Assembly (NCBI GenBank): GCA_035570275.1
Contig: DATMNI010000271.1
Coordinates: forward strand, 1 to 5,606
Direction: 5' to 3'
DNA from: DATMNI01 sp035570275
GTDB lineage: Bacteria > Acidobacteriota > Terriglobia > Bryobacterales > Bryobacteraceae
DNA length: 5,606 nucleotides
The translations under genes and the position numbers were made by a program. Positions 1 to 5,606 of the stretch are shown here, piece after piece. The notes under the pieces were generated by a model. The model saw only the letters and a list, made by a program, of their open reading frames with translations. It was not told the DNA's origin and did no database searches. Each line of letters begins with the position of its first letter. The stretch's first letter is position 1.

Positions 1-2262
1 GCATCTCTTCCAGCACCGCCTCTTTCATCCGTTCAAAACCGGCACCCTCAAATCCGCCGTGATACTCCAATATCCGCTGGCTCCCTACATTCGAAGTCAT
101 AATCACGATGGTGTTTTTGAAATCCACCGTGCGCCCCTGCCCGTCGGTCAGCCGGCCATCGTCCAGCACCTGCAGCATCACGTTGAACACGTCGTGGTGG
201 GCCTTCTCGATCTCGTCAAACAGTACCACCGCGTACGGCCGCCGCCGCACCGTCTCCGTCAACTGTCCGCCTTCCTCGTAGCCCACATACCCCGGCGGCG
301 CCCCAATCAGCCGCGCCACCGTGTGCTTCTCCTGGTACTCGGACATGTCGATCGGATCATGGAGTGTTCGTCATCGAACAGGAACTCGGCCAGCGCCCGC
401 GCCAGTTCCGTCTTCCCCACGCCCGTCGGTCCCAGAAAGATGAAGCTTCCGATCGGCCGGTTCGGATCCTTCAATCCCGACCGCGCCCGAATCACCGCCT
501 CGGCCACCGCCGTCACAGCCTCGTCCTGTCCCACCACACGCTGGTGCAACTCCTGTTCCAGGCTCAGTAGTTTTTGCATCTCACCTTCCAGCAGCTTGGT
601 CACGGGAACACCGGTCCATCGGCTCACCACTTCCGCGATATCCTCCTCGTCCACCTCTTCCTTAATGAGCCGCGAGTGAGCCTGCTGCTTGCCAAACTTC
701 TCGGTCTCCTCCGCCAGTTGCCGCTCCAACCCCGCCAGCTTTCCATACTTCAGCTCGGCCGCGCGGTTAAGGTCGTACTGCCGTTCCGCCTGCTCAATCT
801 CCACCTTGGTCTGTTCCACTTGCTCACGGATGGCGCGCAGGCGCTGCACTGCGTCCTTCTCGGCCTGCCACCGTGCCGTGGTGGCGTCGAACCCCGCCTT
901 GAGATCGGCCAGTTCCTTTTCCAGCTTCTTGAGCCGCTCTTTGGACGCCGCATCGGTCTCTTTGCGCAGAGCTTCCCGCTCGATCTCCAGTTGCATGATG
1001 CGCCGCCGCGATTCGTCCATCTCCGCCGGCATGGAATCGATTTCCGTCCGCAGCCGCGCCGCCGCTTCGTCCATCAGGTCGATGGCCTTGTCCGGCAGAA
1101 ACCGATCCGTGATGTAACGGTTCGAAAACACCGCCGCCGCCACCAGCGCAGCATCCTTGATGCGCACTCCGTGATGCACTTCGTACCGATCTTTCAGCCC
1201 GCGCAGAATCGAAACCGTATCTTCCACCGATGGCTGGTCTACCTGTACCGGCTGGAAGCGCCGCGCCAGCGCCGCGTCTTTCTCGATGTACTTGCGGTAC
1301 TCATCCAGCGTCGTGGCGCCGATGCAGTGCAACTCGCCGCGCGCCAGCATCGGCTTCAACAGATTTCCCGCATCCATCGACCCTTCGGCCTTGCCCGCCC
1401 CCACCACCGTGTGGAGTTCGTCGATGAACAGAACAATCTCGCCGGCCGCCTCCTGCACTTCCTTGAGCACCGCTTTGAGCCGCTCTTCGAATTCGCCCCG
1501 GAACTTCGCGCCCGCCACCAGCGCCCCCATATCCAGCGAGACGATCCGTTTGTTCTTGAGCCCTTCCGGAACGTCGCCGCGCACCACGCGCAGTGCCAGC
1601 CCTTCCACGATCGCCGTCTTTCCCACGCCCGGCTCACCGATCAGCACCGGGTTGTTCTTGGTGCGGCGCGAAAGCACCTGAATCACGCGCCGGATTTCCT
1701 CGTCGCGCCCAATCACGGGGTCCAGTTTCCCCTGCTCCGCCAGCTTAGTCAGGTCGCGCCCGTACTTTTCCAGCGCTTCGTAAGTCGCCTCGGGATTCTG
1801 CGTGGCCACCCGCTGGTTGCCGCGCACTTCGCGCAGCGCCTGCATCAGCCGCTCTTCGGTCAGGCCAAATTCCTTCAGCAGTTTGCCGGCGGCGCCGCGG
1901 TCATCCAGAGCCGCCAGCAGCACGTGCTCCACGGAAATGTAATCGTCCTTGAGCTTCTTGGCTTCGTCCTCGGCCTTGGTCAGGAGCCGGTTCAACCGTG
2001 AGGTAACATACACCTGGTCCGGCCCGCCCGTTGCCCCAGATACCTTTGGCAGCCGCTCCAGTTCGCTCTGCAGCCTCCGCTGCAGCGGTTCCGCGTTTAC
2101 CGCGGCCTTGCCCAGAATGGACGCGGCCAGTCCACCCTCCTGCTCCAGCAGCGCCGTCAGCAGGTGCTCCACATCAATCTGCTGGTGCCCGTATCTGGTC
2201 GCGGTGCTTTGGGCCGACCGAATCGCCTCCTGCAATTTCTCGGTGAAACGATTGATGTCCAT
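1..2262 (-). CDS. clpB: ATP-dependent chaperone ClpB (Hsp100 disaggregase), interrupted by a one-base frameshift; 3' end outside window
   Basis: ClpB is a cytosolic hexameric AAA+ machine that works with DnaK to pull polypeptides out of aggregates after heat stress. From ATG 2260-2262 the order is: double Clp-N repeat (about 1-150); first AAA+ domain with Walker A GEPGVGKT at 209-216, pore loop GAKFRGEFE at 251-259 (Phe where E. coli has Tyr), Walker B ending D281-E282, sensor GATT at 315-318 and arginine-finger pair R334/R335; long Glu/Lys/Arg-rich coiled-coil middle domain (about 410-530), which marks ClpB rather than ClpA or ClpC; second Walker A GPTGVGKT at 611-618. After MIR at 635-637 the frame is lost and the uninterrupted frame ends near 307. 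One frame over, bases 352-2 encode IDMSEYQEKHTVARLIG, pore loop GAPPGYVGYEEGG, Walker B VVLFDEIEKAH and VLDDGRLTDGQGRTVDF, up to about residue 754 of some 860. It is either a recent frameshift or an assembly error. Identity is certain. Confidence 0.96.
350..356 (-). other. Frameshift point in clpB (one base missing)
   Basis: On the minus strand the frame reads ATG ATC CGA TCG ACA (M I R S T), whereas the family sequence is M-I-R-I/F-D-M-S-E-Y. ATC GAC ATG TCC GAG TAC is present one base out of phase, so a single base is missing between CG (353-354) and ATC (350-352). If the ancestral codon pair was CGA ATC or CGG ATC, this would be loss of one base from a two-base run. Every conserved residue on both sides is kept, so the change is recent or is a sequence error. 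Confidence 0.9.
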
Positions 2263-2302
2263 ATCTCAGTACATACATGGATCGCTCACCCAAAAGCAAG
2301 GT
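2201..2302 (-). repeat. clpB leader/start repeat, copy 1 (functional clpB side)
   Basis: This segment covers the first 20 codons of clpB plus about 40 bases upstream. It aligns along its whole length with 4632-4732 in the same orientation: by eye about 12 mismatches and 3 single-base gaps over about 103 columns, roughly 85% identity. Similarity stops upstream at ACCTTG (about 2302) and downstream at about clpB codon 20. The shared part thus combines promoter-like sequence, start codon and N-terminal codons. Confidence 0.88.
2270..2299 (-). promoter_or_regulatory. Candidate clpB promoter, very short leader
   Basis: On the minus strand TTGCTT (2294-2299) lies 18 bases upstream of TATGTA (2270-2275), a plausible sigma-70-type -35/-10 pair. 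Only seven bases separate TATGTA from the ATG at 2260-2262, so transcription would begin at or next to the start codon, giving a nearly leaderless mRNA. No good Shine-Dalgarno is visible; only TGAG precedes the ATG. Both hexamers recur in the second copy of the repeat. No CIRCE inverted repeat is present. A further promoter in 2300-2395, for example from TTGACG, cannot be excluded. Confidence 0.35.
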
Positions 2303-2395
2303 CCATTTCGTCAACAGTCGAGACGACGCGAGCGGTGGCGACCAGGAGCAGTGGCGCGCTTCCACCGGCGTGTGCAGGCTTGCGGAAAAAGCACC

Positions 2396-4609
2396 CTACT
2401 GCAAAGCCTGGGCCGCGCAACCAAACTCGCTGACCGCCCGAGTGTTGGCCGAGGTTGCCAGCGAAGCCATTCCCATTTCCCCATAAAGCCGCGCCACGTT
2501 CCGGGAGGCCGCGCAGAACTGATTGTGAACCATGGGACAAGCAAGGTTCGGGCCGATCCCGCCTGCCGAACTGCGAATGGCGCAGCGTTGCGGGTCGTTC
2601 TGCCGGTATAGATTCAACAACTCCGATTCCAGCCGCGTGTAGCCGGGATCCACCAACAAACCCTCGATCAGGGCAATCGCCGCCTGTTGCGGATCTGTCA
2701 TAGCGAGATACGCGGCCGAAAGTTCATCGAAAAGCTCCGGCGCCAACCGGATCCGGAGGCCGTATTCGAGCGCCTCCACCGCCTGGCGCGGCTGGGCAAG
2801 CCGCAGATACGTATCGCCCAATTCCAAGTACAACGGATACCAGCCCACAGGCGGCGCGGCCTTGCCCAGCCGTTGGTTCTCGCTGCGGATCTGCTCGGCT
2901 TCGCGGCGATCGATCCTCTGGCCCCGCAACAACACATCCAGGGATTTCTGGTACCACTGCCGGCTGAGCTGACTAGCCAGGAAGTCGCCCTTGCCGCGAT
3001 AGAGGAAGCCGGCTATTGCGTAGGGCTGGGCCAGGCTTCGATCGTCGGGCAAGGGACCGAGAATGGCGAGCGCCCGATCCGCTTCCGCGACCGCCCGATC
3101 GATTCCCTGCCCTTTGGCGTCGACAACCGAGGTGGCGAGGTGAATCCGCACCTTGTAACTGTCCGGGGAAACGCGGGCCGCACTGGTCCAGAGACTCCGG
3201 TCGTCGAGCCAATCGAAATTGCGCGCGTAGGTGCGGGAGGCGAAAGCAATGACGATCAAGCCCACGGTAACCGGAACCACGTGGGGCAGCCGCGCTCGGA
3301 AATAGGGCCGGCCGGCGGCGGTGAAAATCCCCCAAACCAGGCAGCCGGCAAAGCCCAGCGACGGCAGATAGAGAAACCGCTCCGCCATGACGCTGCCGAT
3401 GAGGAGCACCACATTTGCGGTCGGCGCCAGCGCGGCGAAGAAGAATGCGATGAAGAAGAAGAGCGGCTTGTGCCGCCGGCGCCAGAACGCCGCGACCGCG
3501 ATTGCGCCGCCGCAGACGGCCAACGCCGCCGCAGCCTTCCAAACCTCCGGGCTATCGAATCGCCAGCTCACCAGCGGAATCTGGCTGTAGGAGTAATCGC
3601 AAGACAACTCGTCAGGCCACACCAACAGCCAAAGGTATTTTCCAATGACTCTCACGGCGGTGAACCGGCCGGTCCAAAACCCGGCGCCGGTCAGAGGATT
3701 GTCGGTGAACGGAACCCCCAGGGAAACCGCCGGCAGCGCCTGCGCCCGCAGATAGAAGTAAACCAGAAACGGCGGCATCAAGGCCGCGTACCCGGCGAGA
3801 TGGTACCCGGCGAAATGCTTACGGAACGGGCTTCGTGCCAACCCAAAGTCGTAAATCGCCATCACCGCCACCAGCACGATGCCGCTTTCTTTCGAGAAAA
3901 GCGCGACTGTCGCCGCGCCCATCAGAGCCAACAGCCAGGCCAGCTTGCGCCTGCCCGATGCCTCCGCGGCTTTGCGGTGGCTGAGAAACCCGGCGAGCAC
4001 CCCGAACGCCGCCAACAAGTCCGCACGGCCCACGATGTTGGTGACCGATTCGGTTAGGATCGGGTGCACCGCCCATACCGCGGCCAGTGCAAAGGCCGCG
4101 AGTTGCCGCTTCGCCCCCAACGCCTGAAACAGCAGCATTCCCAGCCAGTACGCCAGCGCCGCGTTGGCTGCATGGATGACCAGGTTCACCCAATGATATC
4201 CGGCAGGCTGGGCGCCATTGCCGAGGATCGCATAGTTAAACAGAAACGAGAGTGTAGTCAGAGGACGGAAGACCGTACTCTGATACGCATAGCTCTGTGT
4301 CAGGATCAGTTCGACATTCGCGGCAGTGGCCCGGTGAACGCGGGAGTCCTCCAGAATCACCCAGGCATTGTCGAACACGAAGCCCGATCGAAACCCATTG
4401 GAATACGCCAGCAGCACGAGGGCCCAGAGCGCCAGAACCGGCAACGCATATTGCCGGAGTCTTTCGGCCTGAGGACCTTCCGCGGCCGGTGGGATGGGTT
4501 GCGGGGAAGTTCGAGCCGGCGAGCGGTCTTCAAAACCACTCGGTCCATCATCATTCGGCGTTTCGGTTCTTCTCAACCCGAACTTCCGTTTTGACTTCCT
4601 GGCCACCAT
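2396..4609 (-). CDS. TMTC/DUF1736-like polytopic membrane protein with C-terminal TPR repeats
   Basis: From ATG 4609 the product is 737 aa (742 from TTG 4624; residues below use the TTG numbering). A basic, Pro-rich cytosolic N-tail (about 1-58) is followed by some ten membrane segments (about 60-76, 143-168, 173-190, 198-214, 228-258, 273-293, 322-338, 361-381, 386-411, 417-435, 446-464). Family marks are the first loop FVFDNAWVILED (82-93), RPLTTLSFLFNY (120-131), GYHWVNLVIHAANA, HPILTESVTNIVGRADLL, FSKESG, and DNPLTGAGF with YLWLLVWPDELSCDYS, which match the DUF1736 region. The soluble tail (about 485-680) holds TPR-like helices such as YLELGDTYLRLAQPRQAVEALEYGL, and a Cys-containing C-terminus. 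Eukaryotic TMTCs are GT-C O-mannosyltransferases; the bacterial role is unknown, so sugar transfer is inference. No Shine-Dalgarno supports either start. The stop is 133 bases upstream of clpB, same strand, with no terminator visible between them. Confidence 0.88.
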   Translation of the reverse strand: MVARKSKRKFGLRRTETPNDDGPSGFEDRSPARTSPQPIPPAAEGPQAERLRQYALPVLALWALVLLAYSNGFRSGFVFDNAWVILEDSRVHRATAANVELILTQSYAYQSTVFRPLTTLSFLFNYAILGNGAQPAGYHWVNLVIHAANAALAYWLGMLLFQALGAKRQLAAFALAAVWAVHPILTESVTNIVGRADLLAAFGVLAGFLSHRKAAEASGRRKLAWLLALMGAATVALFSKESGIVLVAVMAIYDFGLARSPFRKHFAGYHLAGYAALMPPFLVYFYLRAQALPAVSLGVPFTDNPLTGAGFWTGRFTAVRVIGKYLWLLVWPDELSCDYSYSQIPLVSWRFDSPEVWKAAAALAVCGGAIAVAAFWRRRHKPLFFFIAFFFAALAPTANVVLLIGSVMAERFLYLPSLGFAGCLVWGIFTAAGRPYFRARLPHVVPVTVGLIVIAFASRTYARNFDWLDDRSLWTSAARVSPDSYKVRIHLATSVVDAKGQGIDRAVAEADRALAILGPLPDDRSLAQPYAIAGFLYRGKGDFLASQLSRQWYQKSLDVLLRGQRIDRREAEQIRSENQRLGKAAPPVGWYPLYLELGDTYLRLAQPRQAVEALEYGLRIRLAPELFDELSAAYLAMTDPQQAAIALIEGLLVDPGYTRLESELLNLYRQNDPQRCAIRSSAGGIGPNLACPMVHNQFCAASRNVARLYGEMGMASLATSANTRAVSEFGCAAQALQ

Positions 4610-4631
4610 CAATCGTACAACCAACCGCGTC

Positions 4632-4694
4632 GCCGTGGTCTGGGCCGATCGAATCGCCTCCTGGCAATTTCTCCGTGAAACGGTTGATCACCAT
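4632..4694 (-). pseudogene. Remnant of a clpB 5' end (about 15-20 codons)
   Basis: From ATG 4692-4694 the reading is MVINRFTEKL, against MDINRFTEKL in the clpB of this window. An extra base at 4663-4664 then shifts the frame. Removing it restores QEAIRSAQTTATR, against QEAIRSAQSTATR in clpB. Beyond that point the similarity ends and the frame runs straight into the TMTC-like reading frame. It cannot make ClpB. It is a captured or left-behind gene start, or, if the extra base is an error, the N-terminus of the neighbouring membrane protein. Confidence 0.8.
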
Positions 4695-4701
4695 AGCTCA
4701 C

Positions 4702-4729
4702 TACATAAATAGATCCTCACCCAAAACAA
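4702..4729 (-). promoter_or_regulatory. Candidate promoter for the TMTC-like gene (copy of the clpB promoter)
   Basis: TTGTTT (4724-4729) and TATGTA (4702-4707) on the minus strand are separated by 16 bases, against 18 in copy 1 because of two single-base gaps. The -10-like hexamer and its distance to the ATG at 4692 are unchanged. If active it would transcribe the TMTC-like gene with a leader of about 85 bases before ATG 4609. The changed spacing may alter its strength. Confidence 0.3.
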
Positions 4730-4778
4730 GGTTGCACGCCAAACCCTTTCCTGATTTCCTTCCACTACCCACCAAATC

Positions 4779-4797
4779 GGGCCGGCCAACCCGGCCC
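4779..4797. repeat. Perfect GC-rich hairpin
   Basis: A seven-base stem gggccgg/ccggccc closes over the five-base loop ccaac. Neither strand has a T-tract after it, so it does not fit an intrinsic terminator. It lies upstream of the repeat copy 2 promoter. Confidence 0.5.
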
Positions 4798-4873
4798 CCG
4801 CCTGCCTCTCGGGTAATATCCCCATTCGTGCCGTAGCGCCTGCATTATTTCCCTCGGCGGGCTGTTCCACGCT

Positions 4874-4885
4874 GCCAACGTTGGC
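4874..4885. promoter_or_regulatory. Palindrome gccaacgttggc, operator-like
   Basis: This is a perfect 12-base palindrome with central AACGTT. It extends to 18 bases (4871-4888 region) if one T-G pair is allowed. The central-CG symmetry resembles operators of LacI/PurR-type repressors, but no regulator gene or intact target promoter is adjacent, so binding is only a possibility. Confidence 0.2.
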
Positions 4886-4950
4886 GGCATTCGATGCTTT
4901 TCCCCAGGCTTCGAGCAGGCGGGATTCGCTTGTTCCAGCGACGTCGCGGG

Positions 4951-4967
4951 CCTGGTGATCGACCAGG
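4951..4967. repeat. Short inverted repeat
   Basis: Six-base arms cctggt and accagg are separated by gatcg. It lies just left of the IS-like direct repeats. No function can be assigned. Confidence 0.35.
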
Positions 4968-4980
4968 AGCCTCAGTGCCG

Positions 4981-5067
4981 CAGGCCATTTTGGCCCGGAA
5001 TTTTCTCAAACAAAGGAGTTAGGGTCGATTTATGTCGATTTTCAGGCCATTTTGTCCCGTTTTGGCA
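4981..5067. mobile_element. Possible terminus of an IS21-family element (remnant)
   Basis: A 17-base unit, caggccattttggcccg at 4981-4997, recurs at 5043-5059 with one mismatch, 62 bases apart in direct orientation. The second unit is followed by ttttggca, so the outer edge read on the minus strand would begin TG. Ends of IS21-family elements carry several such direct repeats with a ggcca-tttt core and TG...CA tips, which this resembles from memory. No istA or istB coding sequence is seen, and no target-site duplication could be confirmed. The TonB-receptor homology begins about 30 bases to the right, consistent with an old insertion that later lost its body. Confidence 0.35.
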
Positions 5068-5097
5068 CGAGCCTGATTCGGCGCCGGCGTCCTCAGG

Positions 5098-5462
5098 ACC
5101 GGGCTGTTCTCCTATGAAGGATCTCGGGAACACTTGCAGTCTTCGGCTGTCCGCACAATGCCCACCGCGCCGATGCTGCAGGGCGATTTCTCGCAGCTCT
5201 TGAACGCCGCCGGCCAGTTGGTGACGATCTACGATCCGGCGACCACCAAGCAGCAGCCGGACGGCACCTATGTGCGCACGCCTTTCCCGGGCAACCGCAT
5301 TCCGGCGACGCAGATAAATCCCATCGCGGCCAAGTTGGCGAGCTTTTACCCGGAGCCGATCGGACCCGGAGTCGGCCCGGCCAACCTGAACAATTAATCC
5401 GTGCTGGAAGCGCAGACGCAAACCTATACGGCCACGTTCGGCAAGATGGACATCAAGCCCTC
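5098..5462 (+). pseudogene. Fragment of an Oar-like TonB-dependent receptor, with internal stop
   Basis: The frame beginning at 5098 reads TGLFSYEGSREHLQ, then TMPTAPMLQGDFSQLL, VTIYDPATTKQQPDG, YVRTPFPGNRIPATQINPIAAKL and NLNN. These are in the order and spacing seen in the large outer-membrane Oar-like TonB-dependent receptors (over 1000 aa, with an N-terminal carboxypeptidase-regulatory-like domain) that are abundant in Acidobacteriota. The piece comes from the region just after the plug. It has no signal peptide, no N-terminal domain and no barrel C-terminus. An in-frame TGA lies upstream at 5074. TAA at 5395-5397 interrupts it after NLNN, where the family usually has Tyr, and the same frame continues SVLEAQTQTYTATFGKMDIKPS to about 5462, where the resemblance ends. 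It is a decayed remnant, and the ATG at 5134 is not a real start. Confidence 0.78.
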
Positions 5463-5475
5463 GTCGCCAGTCCGA

Positions 5476-5606
5476 TCATGCGGGAGGAGCGTCAAGAAAA
5501 ACGTAAAGAGCTGCGATCTTTCCGTCTCGGACGATGATCACATCCTCACCCGTATAGGCGGGCACACCGCCGCGTGGGCCCGAGCCCCACTTTAGGCGAC
5601 CGGAAT
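5476..5606 (-). CDS. C-terminal end of an NTF2-like/SnoaL-like protein (start outside window)
   Basis: Read from the right edge on the minus strand, 42 codons and a TGA at 5476-5478 encode SGRLKWGSGPRGG, then TGEDVIIVRDGKIAALYVFLD and APPA. An aromatic/basic beta strand, the turn, then 'D-x-x-x-V-R-D-G-K-I-x-x-L-Y-V-F-L-D' is the usual ending of small NTF2-fold (SnoaL-like, nuclear transport factor 2 family) proteins of about 120-150 aa. Such proteins are cone-shaped alpha+beta barrels that include isomerases, dehydratases and many of unknown role, so no reaction can be assigned. It is convergent with the receptor fragment, whose last recognisable codon is only some 13 bases from this stop. 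Confidence 0.7.
   Translation of the reverse strand, partial: SGRLKWGSGPRGGVPAYTGEDVIIVRDGKIAALYVFLDAPPA

Larger units (their letters stand above)
4632..4732 (-). repeat. clpB leader/start repeat, copy 2 (upstream of the TMTC-like gene)
   Basis: This is a diverged second copy of 2201-2302 in the same orientation. It contains the promoter-like hexamers, an ATG at 4692-4694 and the beginning of a clpB-like reading frame. Relative to copy 1 it has one extra base in the coding part (GG at 4663-4664) and lacks two single bases in the leader. The two copies bracket the TMTC-like gene, with about 2.33 kb between them. Confidence 0.88.
4733..5097. other. Gene-free stretch with palindromes and IS-like repeats
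   Basis: I recognise no gene here on either strand. A minus-strand frame stays open from about 4990 to 4688, but its Ala/Gly-rich product matches no family I know and it runs through the clpB remnant out of frame, so it is probably chance. The visible structures are a GC hairpin (4779-4797), a 12-base palindrome (4874-4885), a second inverted repeat (4951-4967) and paired direct repeats (4981-5067). The stretch looks like rearrangement debris between the TMTC-like gene and the receptor fragment. Confidence 0.6.

Noticed and set aside
345..360. Programmed -1 ribosomal frameshift in clpB
   Set aside because: Reading CGA and then slipping back one base would give the exact conserved residues, but there is no X-XXY-YYZ slippery heptamer and no evident downstream structure, and programmed shifting is not known for clpB.
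574..2001. Long plus-strand open frame (475 codons) opposite clpB
   Set aside because: The minus strand encodes unmistakable ClpB over the whole stretch. The plus-strand product is a His/Arg/Leu-rich antisense translation typical of GC-rich genes, with no recognisable domain.
2263..2395. CIRCE element or terminator between the TMTC-like gene and clpB
   Set aside because: No TTAGCACTC/GAGTGCTAA inverted repeat and no hairpin followed by a T-tract were found.
2687..4057. Plus-strand open frame (456 codons) opposite the TMTC-like gene
   Set aside because: It is antisense to a gene with clear membrane segments and family motifs. Its Arg/Gln/His/Pro-rich product has no domain I recognise.
4779..4797. 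Intrinsic terminator
   Set aside because: The stem is strong but neither strand has a following T-run.
4688..4985. Minus-strand open frame of about 100 codons in the gene-free stretch
   Set aside because: Its product is unlike any family I know and it overlaps the clpB leader copy out of frame. Open frames of this length are expected by chance in GC-rich DNA.
1..5606. tRNA, rRNA or CRISPR array
   Set aside because: No cloverleaf-like or rRNA-like sequence and no regularly spaced repeats were seen. The only repeats are the 100-bp pair and the 17-base pair.

Overview
The window is GC-rich bacterial DNA, most likely from an Acidobacteriota genome of the Solibacter/Bryobacterales type. That placement is an inference. 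It rests on a TMTC/DUF1736-type membrane protein with a TPR tail, a fragment of an Oar-like TonB-dependent receptor (a family strongly expanded in that group), and the overall codon use.

Layout: (1) 1-2262, minus strand: clpB, the Hsp100 disaggregase. Its N domain, first ATPase domain, coiled-coil middle domain and second Walker A are intact. A one-base deletion near 350-356 then breaks the frame. The correct continuation is readable in the next frame down to base 2, and about 100 residues lie beyond the window. (2) 2263-2395: a short spacer holding a candidate clpB promoter that sits almost on the start codon. (3) 2396-4609, minus strand: a polytopic membrane protein of the TMTC/DUF1736 family with C-terminal TPRs. 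(4) 4632-4732: a diverged second copy (about 85% identical by eye) of the clpB leader, promoter and first 15 or so codons, directly at the 5' end of the membrane-protein gene. The 100-bp repeat therefore brackets that gene. (5) 4733-5097: no recognisable gene, but palindromes and a pair of direct repeats that resemble an IS21-family terminus. (6) 5098-5462, plus strand: an internal fragment of an Oar-like TonB-dependent receptor with an in-frame TAA. (7) 5476-5606, minus strand: the last 42 codons of an NTF2/SnoaL-like protein.

The two large genes are co-directional, but nothing else suggests a shared pathway: one is a cytosolic heat-shock chaperone, the other an envelope protein. The right third looks like a rearrangement scar, with a gene fragment, possible IS remnant, a partial promoter duplication and an abrupt junction to a convergent gene. 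I found no clear new biological system. The most unusual observation is the duplicated clpB promoter/start bracketing the TMTC-like gene, where removing one extra base would fuse the clpB N-terminus in frame to the membrane protein.
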